Of a stretch of DNA of 64,000 nt, positions 30,645 to 40,898 are shown piece by piece. Both the position numbers and the translations under genes were made by a program. Below the pieces are notes generated by a model. That model ran no database searches and was not told the DNA's origin. It was given only the letters and a program-made list of their open reading frames with translations. The DNA is from Undibacterium hunanense (GTDB taxonomy: Bacteria; Pseudomonadota; Gammaproteobacteria; Burkholderiales; Burkholderiaceae_D). Every line of letters begins with the position of its first letter. The first letter of the stretch is position 1. The DNA lies in NCBI RefSeq assembly GCF_014284335.1, contig NZ_JACOGF010000005.1, positions 1-64,000 on the forward strand, read 5' to 3'.

Positions 30645-31838
30645 TTAGCGCCAGCCATACATCATCTGTTCAGCCAGCATTTTTTTTGCTGGCTTGATCA
30701 GATCCAGTGCACCTAATCCCATGCCCAGCAGGGTTTGGCTGAAAGCGCCGTCCGGGGCGCTGGCAAAGGCGCGGGCCATGCTGTCGGTGATGCGTATCGT
30801 CAGTTTTCTGTCGGCCTGGCGTTCCGCCAGATAGGCTTGCAAGGCAGCAGCGGGATCGGTCATGGCGGCGCTGCCGTTGGTATGCGGGGCCATTGTGCGT
30901 GCCAATACAAGGCTGTCACGCAAACCCAGGTTCAGGCCCTGGCCTGCCACCGGGTGCAGGGTCTGGGCGGCATTGCCAATGGCAACCGTGCGGGCCGTGG
31001 CCTGTGCCTGGGCATTCAGGCCCAGCGGATAGGACAGGCGTGCCGAGGTTTTGATGACATTGCCCAAACGATTGCCAAATGCTGTTTGCAGGGCTTGCCT
31101 GAATGCGGCGTCATCCAGCGCCAGCAGGTGGCTGGCCTGCTTTGGCCTGACACACCATACCAGGGCATAGCCATCTTCCTGTGGCAGCAGGGCCAGCGGG
31201 CCCTGTTCAGTAAAACGTTCAAATGCACGCCCGGCGATCTGGGCGTCGGTATTTACATGGGCGATGATGGCGGTTTGCTGGTAATCATGGTGCTGCGTTC
31301 TTTGCTGCTGGTCACCAAAGGTGCCGCCTTCGGCCTGTATCACGATGCCGGCGCTGATATGGCTGATGGCCTGCGTATCCATGCTGTCAGCCGGGCGCAG
31401 GCTCAGGCGCACATGGTCGGGCATTTCATCAATCGCGGTAATGGTGTGTGGCCGCGTGATGGTAATGCCAGATTGTGTGATTGCCTGTTGCAACGGGCGG
31501 ATGATGTCGCCATACCGTGCGACATAACCCAGTGCCGGTAAATCATAGTCGCTGGCGCGCATCAGGCTGCGGCCAAAATGACCACGGCGTGAGACATGGA
31601 TTTCGCTGATGGCGGTCGCCTTGATGGGCCAGGCTTTGGCAGATTCCAGGATTTGCCTGCTGCCATACGACACGGCGATGGAGCGTGCATCATGTTCGGC
31701 CTGTTCTGCGGTTTTGCCATCGAACAGGGCAATGCGATCTGCCTTGAAACCCTGTTGGTGTAACAGCAGGGCAAGTGCCTGGCCTACCGGGCCGGCACCG
31801 CAAATCGCGATATCCACATCATTGATGATTTGATCCAT
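30645..31838 (-). CDS. ubiH: FAD-dependent ubiquinone-biosynthesis hydroxylase (UbiH/UbiF/COQ6 family)
   Basis: A 397-residue flavoprotein monooxygenase for ring hydroxylation in ubiquinone synthesis. The N-terminal FAD-binding loop AICGAGPVGQALALLL (about residues 10-25) is clear. The second FAD motif is VAIGNAAQTLHPVAGQGLNLGLRDSLVLA (about 290-318), equivalent to the family GDAAH-P-GGQG stretch. The subgroup (UbiH, UbiI, UbiF or the broad-range UbiM) cannot be fixed by eye. It lies 14 bp behind pepP, matching the E. coli pepP-ubiH order, at the end of the amgK-murU-pepP-ubiH operon. Confidence 0.88.
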   Translation of the reverse strand: MDQIINDVDIAICGAGPVGQALALLLHQQGFKADRIALFDGKTAEQAEHDARSIAVSYGSRQILESAKAWPIKATAISEIHVSRRGHFGRSLMRASDYDLPALGYVARYGDIIRPLQQAITQSGITITRPHTITAIDEMPDHVRLSLRPADSMDTQAISHISAGIVIQAEGGTFGDQQQRTQHHDYQQTAIIAHVNTDAQIAGRAFERFTEQGPLALLPQEDGYALVWCVRPKQASHLLALDDAAFRQALQTAFGNRLGNVIKTSARLSYPLGLNAQAQATARTVAIGNAAQTLHPVAGQGLNLGLRDSLVLARTMAPHTNGSAAMTDPAAALQAYLAERQADRKLTIRITDSMARAFASAPDGAFSQTLLGMGLGALDLIKPAKKMLAEQMMYGWR

Positions 31839-31852
31839 AGGTCCTGGTATCT

Positions 31853-33223
31853 TTAATGCCTGCGCATTTCTGCTTCAATTTCTGCTACGGTCTTGGGTGT
31901 GTCACGACTCAGGTTCAGGTGGCCATCTGCTGTGATCAGAATATCGTCTTCTATGCGTATGCCGGTGTTCCAGTATTCTTGCGGTACGCCTTCGGCAGGC
32001 CGTACATAAATGCCGGGTTCTATGGTGATGACCATGCCAGCCTGCAACAGGCGGTAAGGTTTTTCATCGCCGACTTTTTCATTTTCGCGATAATTGCCGA
32101 CATCATGTACATCCAGCCCCAGCCAGTGGCCGGTACCATGCATGTAGAACTGCCGGTAAGCTGAACTGCTGATGGCGTCGTCAAGGCTGCCTGCCTTGTT
32201 CTTATCCAACAGGCCGGTATCGAGCATGCCCTGGGTCAGTACGCGCACGGCGGCATGATGCCCATCCATATAACGTGAGCCAGGTCGGGCACAATCCATG
32301 GCAGCCTGTTGCGCGGCCAGCACGATTTCATACAGGCGTTGCTGTGCGGTGCTGAACTTGCCGTTAGCCGGAAAAGTGCGGGTGATGTCAGATGCGTAGC
32401 TGTCGTATTCACAGCCAGCGTCGATCAGCACCAGGTCGCCATCCTGTATCTGCGCCTGGTTGCTCTGATAATGCAATATGCAGGCATTGCCACCGGTGGC
32501 AACGATGGAGCCATACGCCGGTGACTGCGCACCCTGACGGCGGAATTCATGCAGCAGTTCGGCTTCCAGTTCATATTCATATTTACCGGGCTGCACACTG
32601 CGCATGGCACGTGCATGGGCCATGCCGGAAATGCTGGCGGCGCGCTGCATCAACGCGATTTCAGTGGCATCCTTGAACAGGCGCATTTCATCAATCAGTT
32701 CCCGCACATCGACCGTGATGGCCGGTGCGCGGATACCGCTGCGGCTTTTGGCTCGCACGGCTTGCAGGCTTTGCTGCAACTGTTCATCGATATGCGGTTC
32801 CATGGCACTGCTGTAAAACAGCTTGGGGGCATCGGCCAGCAGCTCTGGCAGTTTTTCAGCCAGGCTTTCTATGGGATAGGCTGCATCGAAACCAAATTCT
32901 TTTTCTGCTGCCTGCGGACCATAGCGAAAACCATCCCAGATTTCACGTTCAGGATTTTTTTCACGACAAAACAAAATGGCTTGCTGCTGATCAGCAGTGG
33001 CGACGAGCACGATGATGGCTTCCGGTTCATTGAAACCGGACAGGTAATAAAAATGGCTATCGTGCCGGAAAGGAAAGCTGTTGTCGTTGTTGCGTATCAA
33101 TTCACTTGCAGTGGGGATGACGGCAACACCACCGCCTTGTGCCAGCATCTGCGCCTGTAGTTGCTGGCGACGGCTGATATAGCAGGGCAGGGCAGGTATA
33201 GTAGACAGAGTGGGCAGGTTCAT
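31853..33223 (-). CDS. pepP: Xaa-Pro aminopeptidase (aminopeptidase P)
   Basis: A 456-residue metallopeptidase removing N-terminal residues that precede proline. The N-terminal AMP_N domain (about residues 8-145; RRQQLQAQM, NSFPFRHDSHFYYLSGF) is followed by the pita-bread catalytic domain. Metal ligands are seen in DAGCEYDSYASDITRTFP, the HGTGHWLGLDVHDVG loop, EPGIYV and GIRIEDD. Length and motifs are normal. The start overlaps the murU stop by ATGA. Both co-transcription with and coupling to murU are expected. Confidence 0.95.
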   Translation of the reverse strand: MNLPTLSTIPALPCYISRRQQLQAQMLAQGGGVAVIPTASELIRNNDNSFPFRHDSHFYYLSGFNEPEAIIVLVATADQQQAILFCREKNPEREIWDGFRYGPQAAEKEFGFDAAYPIESLAEKLPELLADAPKLFYSSAMEPHIDEQLQQSLQAVRAKSRSGIRAPAITVDVRELIDEMRLFKDATEIALMQRAASISGMAHARAMRSVQPGKYEYELEAELLHEFRRQGAQSPAYGSIVATGGNACILHYQSNQAQIQDGDLVLIDAGCEYDSYASDITRTFPANGKFSTAQQRLYEIVLAAQQAAMDCARPGSRYMDGHHAAVRVLTQGMLDTGLLDKNKAGSLDDAISSSAYRQFYMHGTGHWLGLDVHDVGNYRENEKVGDEKPYRLLQAGMVITIEPGIYVRPAEGVPQEYWNTGIRIEDDILITADGHLNLSRDTPKTVAEIEAEMRRH

Positions 33224-33939
33224 GCTGATCCTTTGAAGTTCAGGGGCGCGTTCAGCGCTTCCAGTTGATCAGGGGTACCCAGATTATGCCACTCGCCGCG
33301 ATACAGTTCACCACCTATGCGGCCTGCATCAATATATTCACGCAGCAAGGGGCCCAGCTTTGCATGGTCACCGGGGCGTATGGCATGGAACATCTCAGGC
33401 CGGTACACGCCGATATTGCCAAAGGTATGCCTTGGTGAACCTTCATTGGCCAGACCCATTAACGTCAGTGCAAAGTCACCGCCAGGATGGAAGCTGGGGT
33501 TTTTGACCATATACAGCCATGCAATATCACGCTTGTCTGCCGGATGTGGATTGCCCCATGGGTCATTTTCTTCCAGGGTATTCAGACATTCAGCAAAATT
33601 GAAATGCGGGATATAGATATCGCCAGACACCACGATGAAGGGATCATCACCCAGCAAATGCAGGGCCTTGGCAATACCGCCTGCGGTTTCCAGCGGTTGC
33701 TCTTCGGCAGAGTACTGGATTTTTGCGCCAAAACGGGAACCATCACCCAGGGTATCTTCTATCATCTGACCCAGATGGGCATGATTGATGACCATTTCGG
33801 TGATACCAGCTTTCACCAGATTCAGGATATGCCAGACGATCAGTGGCCTGCCACGCACTTTCAGCAAAGGCTTGGGGCAGTTATCAGTCAAGGGGCGCAT
33901 ACGTTCGCCGCGCCCGGCGGCAAGTAACATGGCTTTCAT
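33220..33939 (-). CDS. murU: N-acetylmuramate alpha-1-phosphate uridylyltransferase
   Basis: A 239-residue nucleotidyltransferase. The N-terminal motif MLLAAGRGERMRPLTDNCPKPLL is the classic sugar-nucleotide transferase signature; VVSGDIY and a NIGVYRPEMF segment follow. MurU makes UDP-MurNAc from MurNAc-1-phosphate, bypassing de novo synthesis and giving intrinsic fosfomycin tolerance (known from Pseudomonas putida). Pairing with the kinase gene amgK, which ends 9 bp upstream, supports this specific role over general glucose-1-phosphate transferases. Confidence 0.9.
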   Translation of the reverse strand: MKAMLLAAGRGERMRPLTDNCPKPLLKVRGRPLIVWHILNLVKAGITEMVINHAHLGQMIEDTLGDGSRFGAKIQYSAEEQPLETAGGIAKALHLLGDDPFIVVSGDIYIPHFNFAECLNTLEENDPWGNPHPADKRDIAWLYMVKNPSFHPGGDFALTLMGLANEGSPRHTFGNIGVYRPEMFHAIRPGDHAKLGPLLREYIDAGRIGGELYRGEWHNLGTPDQLEALNAPLNFKGSA

Positions 33940-33948
33940 GACGCTACC

Positions 33949-35013
33949 TTAGAACGTATAGCCAACTTGTGGCGCATTGTCTTGCAGTTCGTCCAGCAGG
34001 CGCAGCAGCGGGATCAGTTCCTTGTAGCGGTGTGAAGTCTTGCGCACGTATTCCATCACAGTCGGGATATCGCCTATGTAATGATGTTTGCCATCGCGGT
34101 GTGACAGGCGGGCGAAGATACCAAGAATCTTCAGATGGCGCTGCAAACCCATCCATTCAAAATCACGGTAGAAACTGTCAATGTCCGGTGCCACTGGCAA
34201 GCCGGCACGCTTGGCTTTTTCCCAATAGCGTATGGCCCAGTCGAGTACGATTTCTTCATCCCACTGCACGTAAGCATCGCGCAACAGCGACACCAGGTCG
34301 TAAGTGATAGGGCCGTACACGGCATCCTGAAAATCGATAATGCCGGGATTGCCCTTGTCCATCCACATCAGGTTGCGTGAATGGTAATCGCGGTGCACAT
34401 ACACCTGTGGCTGTGCCATTGCGCTGGCCAGCAGGTGATCAAATACCTTGTCCAGCGTGGCATTTTGCGCATCAGTCAGGGCAACACCCAGATGCTTGCC
34501 TACATACCATTCCTTGAAAATATTCAATTCGCGCAGCAGGAAAGGGCGGTCATATTCAGGCAGCACATCGGCCTGGCTTTGTGCCTGGAACAGGATCAGG
34601 CTGTCAATCGCATCCAGATACAGCTTATGGGCATTGTCGCTGTTCAGGACCTGGCCATATGTATGCATGCCCATATCGGTGACTAGCAGGAAACCCTGTG
34701 TTATGTCGTGTGCCAGTACTTCGGGCACAGTCAGGTTGATGCTTTTCAACAGACTCGCCATCTTGATAAAGGCCGCGCTATTCTCGGTCGCGGGTGGGGC
34801 ATCAACAGCAATCAGACTGCCGCCGTCTTCGGTATCAATTCTATAATATTGGCGAAAGCTGGCATCGGCAGATGCTGCACGTATGCTGTCCAGTTTCATG
34901 GCATGTCCGTTTAAACTTGCAAGCCAGGTTTGCAGCGCCTGCTTGCGTTGTTCTTTTTCGGAGGAGATCGCTGCAGATGATGCAGAATTCGCTGGGATTG
35001 CTGATGAGGACAT
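33949..35013 (-). CDS. amgK: Anomeric MurNAc/GlcNAc kinase
   Basis: A 354-residue aminoglycoside-phosphotransferase-fold kinase. The catalytic loop is VHRDYHSRNLMW (about residues 207-218), with the metal-binding IIDFQDAVYGP just after it. AmgK phosphorylates MurNAc or GlcNAc at the anomeric carbon in cell-wall recycling and feeds MurU. The 9-bp gap to murU and divergence from lptD match the arrangement in Pseudomonas and many betaproteobacteria. The Ser/Ala-rich first 22 residues vary, and the start could lie slightly downstream. Confidence 0.9.
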   Translation of the reverse strand: MSSSAIPANSASSAAISSEKEQRKQALQTWLASLNGHAMKLDSIRAASADASFRQYYRIDTEDGGSLIAVDAPPATENSAAFIKMASLLKSINLTVPEVLAHDITQGFLLVTDMGMHTYGQVLNSDNAHKLYLDAIDSLILFQAQSQADVLPEYDRPFLLRELNIFKEWYVGKHLGVALTDAQNATLDKVFDHLLASAMAQPQVYVHRDYHSRNLMWMDKGNPGIIDFQDAVYGPITYDLVSLLRDAYVQWDEEIVLDWAIRYWEKAKRAGLPVAPDIDSFYRDFEWMGLQRHLKILGIFARLSHRDGKHHYIGDIPTVMEYVRKTSHRYKELIPLLRLLDELQDNAPQVGYTF

Positions 35014-35160
35014 GTATAAATATTAATAGAAGTTAGTTTGTCTGCATACTTCAAGTGGTTTTGCCAGCATTTCACCTATAATAGGCGACTGATTTCTGGC
35101 GGATTGTCTGTATGACATCGACCAGCATACTTGGCAAAACGCTTATTGACCACTGAATTC
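35014..35160. promoter_or_regulatory. Divergent promoter region amgK / lptD
   Basis: A good -10 element TATAAT is present at 35077-35082 on the plus strand, about 80 bp before the lptD start. No matching -35 at 17 bp is evident. An extended or activator-dependent promoter is possible. Confidence 0.4.
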
Positions 35161-37431
35161 ATGCGCAGGAAACCCGTATTATCTCATTCACCGCTGTTGT
35201 TTCCTACTATCCCGGCGATTCTGGTGTCGGTTCTTGTGCCTGCCTATTTTTCCCAGGCGATGGCACAGACCCAGACTTCAGGCATCACTGCCGAGGCTCA
35301 GGTACAAAATCAGCTGGAAGAAAAATCGCAGAAAGAGAAACTGCAGCTTGCTAAAGCAAAACAGGACGATAAAAACGCGCCTGTGACGATACGCGCAGAA
35401 GCCTTCAATGGCCGGCCGGAACGTTTTATCAAGTTTGAACGCGATGTCGAAATCATCAAAGGCGGCACCAAGCTCAATTCGGATGAGGCCATGTACAGCA
35501 ACCTCGACGATGAGGTGGATGCATCCGGCAATGTGCGCATGAATCGCTATGGCGACTGCTACAGCGGCGACAGCATGCGCCTGCAACTTGATTCAGGCGC
35601 CGGATTCGTCAGCAATCCTATCTACAGGCTCTTGCGCAATAATGCCCAGGGCCACGCCAAGCGCATTGATTTTCAGGATGAAGAACGCTCTATTATCACC
35701 AGCGGTACGTATAGTACCTGTGAAGGCCTGAACCCTGACTGGTACCTGCAATCCGATACGCTGAACTTGGATACTGGCCTTGACCGTGGTGTAGCGGGCA
35801 AATCGGTGGTGTATTTTCTTGGCATGCCTATCCTGGCGACGCCTTCGCTGACTTTCCCTTTGTCGGGAGCGCGCCATTCTGGTTTCCTGCCACCTGTCAT
35901 GGGGGCGTCATCCAAGGGCGGGCCAGAGCTGACGGTACCGTACTACTTCAATATCGCGCCCAACCGTGATTTGACGGTCTACCCCAAAATGATCGCCAGA
36001 CGCGGTCTGCAACTGGGGCTGGAGGGGCGCTATCTGGGGGAAACCTATTCTGGTGAAACCAGTGTTGAAGGTTTGCTCAATGACCGCGTGACTGGTACCA
36101 ACCGTTATGCGGTGGCGTCTGTGCATCAGCAAAAATTGCTGCCGCAGCTGGATTTTTCGTGGAATATCAATACCGCGTCAGATGACAATTATCCTACCGA
36201 TTTTTCCCGCACTATTACGAAAACTGCCCAGCGCCTGTTGTTGCGTGAAGCTAATCTGACGTATTACGGCTCATTCTGGAACCTGGCACTCAGAACCTCG
36301 AACTATCAGGTCTTGCAGGATCTGGCAGCGCCGATTGACCGGCCTTATGACCGTTTGCCACAGTTGCAACTGCATGCAGAGCAACATGACGTAGGTGGCC
36401 TGGACTGGTCCATGGATGCCATTCTGACGCGCTTCTGGCATCCGACCATGGTGCGTGGTGACCGCATGGTGATCAACCCCAGTGTGTCTTTGCCACTGGT
36501 GCAGGCGGGTGCTTTCATTATCCCGAAAATTTCTTTCCACGCCACCAATTACCATCTGGTGAATCCGGCCCCGGGGCAGGAATCTGATTTCCATCGGGCC
36601 GTACCGACTTTTTCTGTCGATAGCGGCCTGGTGTTTGAACGCAAAACCCGGATGTTTGATACCGACCTGACGCAGACGCTGGAACCGCGCCTGTTCTATG
36701 TGAACACGCCTTACCGCGACCAGTCGAACATGCCGAATTTTGACAGCGCGGTTGCCGATTTTAACTTTGCCCAGATTTTCAGTGAAAACCGCTTCACCGG
36801 CCAGGACCGGATAGGTGATTCCAACCAGATCACGGCGGCCCTGATTTCGCGTTTTATTGAAGGTAATGGAGATGAAAGTCTGAAACTGGCCATAGGCCAG
36901 CGCTTTTATTTCAATACCCAGAAAGTCACGCTGGACAATACCGTCAGCCCGAGTCGTTCCGACCTGTTGCTGGCAGCCATAGGCAAATTATCATCGACTC
37001 TGAGTGGCGAGATGGCCTTGCAACTGAGCCAGACTGACCGCCAGTCGGTGCGTTCCAACTACGGTATTCGCTGGCAGCCTTCACCTAAAAAAGTATTGAA
37101 TCTGGCTTACCGTTATCAGCGCAACACGCTGGAACAGGTGGATGTGTCGGCACAATGGCCAATGGCAGACCGCTGGTATATGGTGGGCCGCAGCAATTAT
37201 TCCATGATGGACAAACGCATGGTGGATGGTTTGCTGGGCTTTGAATACAAGGCAGACTGCTGGTCTTTGCGTTTCCTTGCGCAACGTTTTGCCACGAACA
37301 GTGTCAATAACACGTCGGGCTTCTCGATTCAGCTGGAATTGAATGGCCTCGCCCGTCTGGGCTTCGGTGGCAATCCAATTGATGCCTTGAGGAAAAATAT
37401 TTCGGGTTATCAGCCGATCAACGAACGGTAG
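35161..37431 (+). CDS. lptD: LPS-assembly outer-membrane protein LptD
   Basis: A 756-residue outer-membrane beta-barrel that, with LptE, inserts lipopolysaccharide into the outer leaflet. The signal peptide (to about the AMAQ site) is followed by a Gln/Lys/Glu-rich linker and the OstA/LptA-like beta-jellyroll (about residues 80-190). The barrel then ends in SIQLELNGLARLGFGGNPID. Cysteines in the CYSG, STCEGL and ADCWSL regions could form the inter-domain disulfides known from E. coli. I prefer the ATG at 35161; a TTG at 35131 is also in frame. It heads the conserved lptD-surA-pdxA-rsmA series. Confidence 0.93.
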   Translation: MRRKPVLSHSPLLFPTIPAILVSVLVPAYFSQAMAQTQTSGITAEAQVQNQLEEKSQKEKLQLAKAKQDDKNAPVTIRAEAFNGRPERFIKFERDVEIIKGGTKLNSDEAMYSNLDDEVDASGNVRMNRYGDCYSGDSMRLQLDSGAGFVSNPIYRLLRNNAQGHAKRIDFQDEERSIITSGTYSTCEGLNPDWYLQSDTLNLDTGLDRGVAGKSVVYFLGMPILATPSLTFPLSGARHSGFLPPVMGASSKGGPELTVPYYFNIAPNRDLTVYPKMIARRGLQLGLEGRYLGETYSGETSVEGLLNDRVTGTNRYAVASVHQQKLLPQLDFSWNINTASDDNYPTDFSRTITKTAQRLLLREANLTYYGSFWNLALRTSNYQVLQDLAAPIDRPYDRLPQLQLHAEQHDVGGLDWSMDAILTRFWHPTMVRGDRMVINPSVSLPLVQAGAFIIPKISFHATNYHLVNPAPGQESDFHRAVPTFSVDSGLVFERKTRMFDTDLTQTLEPRLFYVNTPYRDQSNMPNFDSAVADFNFAQIFSENRFTGQDRIGDSNQITAALISRFIEGNGDESLKLAIGQRFYFNTQKVTLDNTVSPSRSDLLLAAIGKLSSTLSGEMALQLSQTDRQSVRSNYGIRWQPSPKKVLNLAYRYQRNTLEQVDVSAQWPMADRWYMVGRSNYSMMDKRMVDGLLGFEYKADCWSLRFLAQRFATNSVNNTSGFSIQLELNGLARLGFGGNPIDALRKNISGYQPINER

Positions 37432-37584
37432 ATATTTTTTGCTGTAATAACAATTGTAGTAGCCGTCACCGGCGATTGAATGGCCTGCGCTGTTTATGAA
37501 ACGGGTGCTAACGTGTATATTGCAACTTTTGCCCGGTGTCGATGCTCAGACACGTGACCAGGCGTAACAGGATTTTGGATCGAT

Positions 37585-38982
37585 ATGCGACATTTATTGC
37601 AAATGAAACAATGTAAATTTCTCTCAGTATTCGCGGTTTCTGTTGGCCTGCTTGCCAGTCCGGCAGCGTGGTCACAAGTTAAAATCAATCCACTGCTCAC
37701 ACCTGCACCTGTCGTCAAGCCCAAGCCAGCGCAGACCAACGGCAAGTCGCAAGTCATCAATACCATCGTGGTGGTGGTGAATGATGAAGTGATTACCCGC
37801 CAGGAATTGAATGAACGCCTGCTGGCCGTAGAAGCCAACCTGAAAAAGCAGGGCACACCCCTGCCAGACCGCGCTGATCTGCAAAAGCAATTGCTTGAAC
37901 GCATGATTGTTAACCGCGCTCAAATGCAGCTGGCAAAAGAAAACGGCATGCGTGTTGATGATGTGATGCTGGACCGCACCATGTTGCGTCTGGCGGAACA
38001 AAACAAGATGTCCATGAACGAGTTCCGAAACCAGATCGAACGCGAAGGTACGTCTTACGCCAAGTTCCGTGAAGAAATGCGTGACGATATCCTGATGCAG
38101 CGTATCCGTGACCGCGAAGTTGACAGCAAGATCCAGGTATCTGAAACCGAGATCGACAACTACCTGGCTGCAGAAGCCAATTCCAAGGCTGGCAAGCAGG
38201 AATTGAATCTGGCGCACATCCTGGTCAGCATTCCGGAAAACGCCTCGTCTGAACAAATTGCCCAGCGTCGCAAGCGCGCTGAAGAAGTGCTGGGTAAATT
38301 GCGTGGCGGTGCAGACTTTGCCAAGCTTGCGGTGACTTATTCCGACAGTTCCGAAGCGCTTAAAGGTGGCGACATCGGCTGGCGTGAACAAGACCGTTTG
38401 CCACAATTGTTTGTTGATGCCATCAGCAAAGTCAAAGTGGGCGAAGTATCCGATATCGTGCGTAGCCCGAATGGTTTCCATATTGTCAAAGTCAATGGCA
38501 AGCGTGCCATGAATGACAGCAAGGCAGCAGCAGTTGAACAACAGACCCGTGCCCGCCATATTCTGCTGAAGGTCAGCCAGATCGTGACCGAGGCCGAGGC
38601 GCGCCAGAAACTGATGGAATTCAAAAGAAAGATAGAAGCCAAAGAGGCGACTTTTGAAGACCTGGCCAAGGCCAACTCCGTCGACGGTTCTGCCTCCAAA
38701 GGCGGCGATCTGGGCTGGATTTATCCAGGTGTCACCGTGCCTGAATTTGAACAGGTCATGGATAAGCTGTCCATCAACCAGATCAGTGACCCGGTCACGA
38801 CACAGTTTGGTGTACACATCATCCAGGTACTGGAACGGAAAACTGATGAATTGTCGAAAGACCGTCAGCGTATTGCTGCCCGTCAGGCCGTACGTGAACG
38901 CAAGGCCGATGAAGCCTTGCAGGACTGGCTGCGCGAAATCCGTGACCGTGCTTACGTGGATTATCGCCTGGAAGACAAATAA
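37585..38982 (+). CDS. surA: Periplasmic chaperone and peptidyl-prolyl isomerase SurA
   Basis: A 465-residue periplasmic chaperone that escorts outer-membrane proteins such as LptD to the Bam complex. The signal peptide (to about AAWSQ, residue 31) is followed by the SurA N-terminal chaperone domain ([22 protein letters not shown] onward). Two parvulin domains follow (about residues 208-310 and 320-420), each with the LNLAHILVS / ARHILLKV start and a GGDIGW / GGDLGW motif. A C-terminal helix ends the protein. Its stop overlaps the pdxA start (TAATG). Confidence 0.95.
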   Translation: MRHLLQMKQCKFLSVFAVSVGLLASPAAWSQVKINPLLTPAPVVKPKPAQTNGKSQVINTIVVVVNDEVITRQELNERLLAVEANLKKQGTPLPDRADLQKQLLERMIVNRAQMQLAKENGMRVDDVMLDRTMLRLAEQNKMSMNEFRNQIEREGTSYAKFREEMRDDILMQRIRDREVDSKIQVSETEIDNYLAAEANSKAGKQELNLAHILVSIPENASSEQIAQRRKRAEEVLGKLRGGADFAKLAVTYSDSSEALKGGDIGWREQDRLPQLFVDAISKVKVGEVSDIVRSPNGFHIVKVNGKRAMNDSKAAAVEQQTRARHILLKVSQIVTEAEARQKLMEFKRKIEAKEATFEDLAKANSVDGSASKGGDLGWIYPGVTVPEFEQVMDKLSINQISDPVTTQFGVHIIQVLERKTDELSKDRQRIAARQAVRERKADEALQDWLREIRDRAYVDYRLEDK

Positions 38983-40016
38983 TGCCGCAGCCCAGTTTGC
39001 CGGTGATCGCGGTGACCGTAGGGGAACCAGCCGGCATCGGGCCTGAAATATCCATCGCCGCAGCCTGGCAGTTGCGGCATGAAGTAAGACCGGTCCTGAT
39101 AGGCGACGCTGCCTATCTGGCCATGCTGGCAGCGGATATCAATCCTGACATCAATCTCATGGGTGTGTCTTTGCAGGCACTACGCAATCAGGGTTTGCCC
39201 GCCTGTGGCACAGACCGAATGACAGTGATTGATTGCCCCCTGAATGCCCATGTGATTGCCGGCCATCTGGATGCCCGCAATGGCCGTTCTGTCTTGCAAA
39301 CCCTGGATGTGGCAATTGAAAGTGTGCAGCAGGGCTGGTGTGACGCCATCGTCACGGCCCCGCTGCAAAAAAGCACCATCAATGATGCTGGCGTTGCTTT
39401 CAGCGGGCATACCGAGTATTTCGCCGAAAAAACCAATACCAGTCGTGTCGTCATGATGCTGGCGAGTGAAGCCAATGCTCACTTGCCGCAGCCTTTACGG
39501 GTTGCCCTGGCGACCACGCATTTACCCTTGCGGCAGGTGGCAGATGCGATCCAGTTTGATGATTTGTTGCGCACGCTGGAAATTATCCATGCTGACCTGC
39601 GCGACAAGTTTGGTATCGCGGCACCCCGCATACTGGTGGCCGGGCTGAACCCGCATGCAGGTGAAAACGGTTATCTGGGCCGGGAAGAGATTGACGTCAT
39701 CACGCCCGTCATCAGACAGGCACAGCAAGCCGGTATGCAAGTCAGTGGCCCGTATCCGGCGGATACCCTGTTCCAGCAAAAATACCTGGAACAGGCCGAC
39801 TGCGTACTGGCCATGTATCACGATCAGGGTTTGCCGGTACTGAAACACGCAAGCTTTGGACTGGGGGGGAATATCACCCTGGGCTTGCCGCTGATACGTA
39901 CTTCGGTGGATCACGGTACCGCGCTTGACCTGGCAGCACAGGGTGTCGGTCATGCCGATATCGGTAGTATGATAGTCGCCATACGTGTTGCGGCCAGCAT
40001 GGCAAAAACGCATTGA
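38982..40016 (+). CDS. pdxA: 4-hydroxythreonine-4-phosphate dehydrogenase
   Basis: A 344-residue NAD-dependent enzyme of the DXP-dependent pyridoxal phosphate pathway. Family motifs are [13 protein letters not shown] at the N-terminus and a metal-binding His in [22 protein letters not shown] and [11 protein letters not shown] supply further metal and substrate residues. Length is normal. It overlaps surA by one base and lies 55 bp before rsmA. Confidence 0.96.
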   Translation: MPQPSLPVIAVTVGEPAGIGPEISIAAAWQLRHEVRPVLIGDAAYLAMLAADINPDINLMGVSLQALRNQGLPACGTDRMTVIDCPLNAHVIAGHLDARNGRSVLQTLDVAIESVQQGWCDAIVTAPLQKSTINDAGVAFSGHTEYFAEKTNTSRVVMMLASEANAHLPQPLRVALATTHLPLRQVADAIQFDDLLRTLEIIHADLRDKFGIAAPRILVAGLNPHAGENGYLGREEIDVITPVIRQAQQAGMQVSGPYPADTLFQQKYLEQADCVLAMYHDQGLPVLKHASFGLGGNITLGLPLIRTSVDHGTALDLAAQGVGHADIGSMIVAIRVAASMAKTH

Positions 40017-40071
40017 CATTTTGTTGTGGCAACTGGCTGGAGCAAACATGTTCCAGCTTCAAAGAAATAAT

Positions 40072-40848
40072 ATGAAACATATCCCACGTAAACGTTTTGG
40101 TCAGAATTTTTTGACTGACGATCTGGTATTGAGCCAGATCATTCGCGCCATACACCCGCAGCCGGGTCAGACCATGGTCGAAATCGGCCCTGGCCTGGCG
40201 GCCATGACACGTCTGTTGCTGGCAGATCTGGATCACCTGCACGTGGTGGAGTTGGACCGTGACCTGGTGGCGCGCCTGAAAAAGAATTTTCCCGCAGAAA
40301 AACTGACGGTGCACGAGGGCGATGCCCTGGCATTTGATTTTTCTGGCATCAGTGTGCCAGCAGGACAGAAGCTGCGCGTGGTGGGCAATTTACCGTATAA
40401 CATTTCCAGCCCGCTATTGTTTCATCTGGCTGAATTTGCCCATCTGGTGGAAGACCAGCATTTCATGCTGCAAAAAGAAGTGGTGGAACGCATGGTGGCT
40501 GAGCCAGGTAGCAAGACCTATGGCCGCCTGTCTGTGATGTTGCAGGTACGCTACCACATGGAATTGATGTTTATCGTGCCGCCAGAAGCCTTTGATCCGC
40601 CGCCGCGGGTTGAATCTGCCATCGTGCGCATGATACCCAAGCCGGGTGCCTTCCCCTGCGACATCAAAAAGCTCGAAGAAGTCGTCACCAAGGCGTTTTC
40701 CCAAAGGCGTAAGGTAGTACGCAATTGCGTCGCCGGTTTGCTGACAGAAGCCGATCTGCTCGCATGTGGGGTCGATCCGCAGGGCCGTCCAGAGACCTTG
40801 TCACTGGAAGCCTATGTCGCCATGGCGAATCTGCTCAGCGCACGCTAA
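40072..40848 (+). CDS. rsmA: 16S rRNA (adenine-1518/1519-N6) dimethyltransferase
   Basis: A 258-residue KsgA-type enzyme that dimethylates two adjacent adenines near the 3' end of 16S rRNA during 30S maturation. The KRFGQNFL start, the SAM site VEIGPGLAAMTRLL, the acidic loop VVELDRDLV and the catalytic NLPYNISSPLLF are intact. The C-terminal FSQRRKVVRN domain is also complete. I start it at the ATG at 40072 (MKHIPRKRFGQ), since upstream in-frame codons run into pdxA and are not conserved in character. Confidence 0.96.
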   Translation: MKHIPRKRFGQNFLTDDLVLSQIIRAIHPQPGQTMVEIGPGLAAMTRLLLADLDHLHVVELDRDLVARLKKNFPAEKLTVHEGDALAFDFSGISVPAGQKLRVVGNLPYNISSPLLFHLAEFAHLVEDQHFMLQKEVVERMVAEPGSKTYGRLSVMLQVRYHMELMFIVPPEAFDPPPRVESAIVRMIPKPGAFPCDIKKLEEVVTKAFSQRRKVVRNCVAGLLTEADLLACGVDPQGRPETLSLEAYVAMANLLSAR

Positions 40849-40898
40849 CAACCCTGTCCGGCATGGTGTTTGTTTGCGCCATGCTCACCTGATACAGC

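Noticed and set aside
37672-38817. A 381-codon open frame antisense to surA
   Set aside because: It is a shadow of the surA codon pattern, with no family features and no ribosome site. SurA itself is unmistakable.
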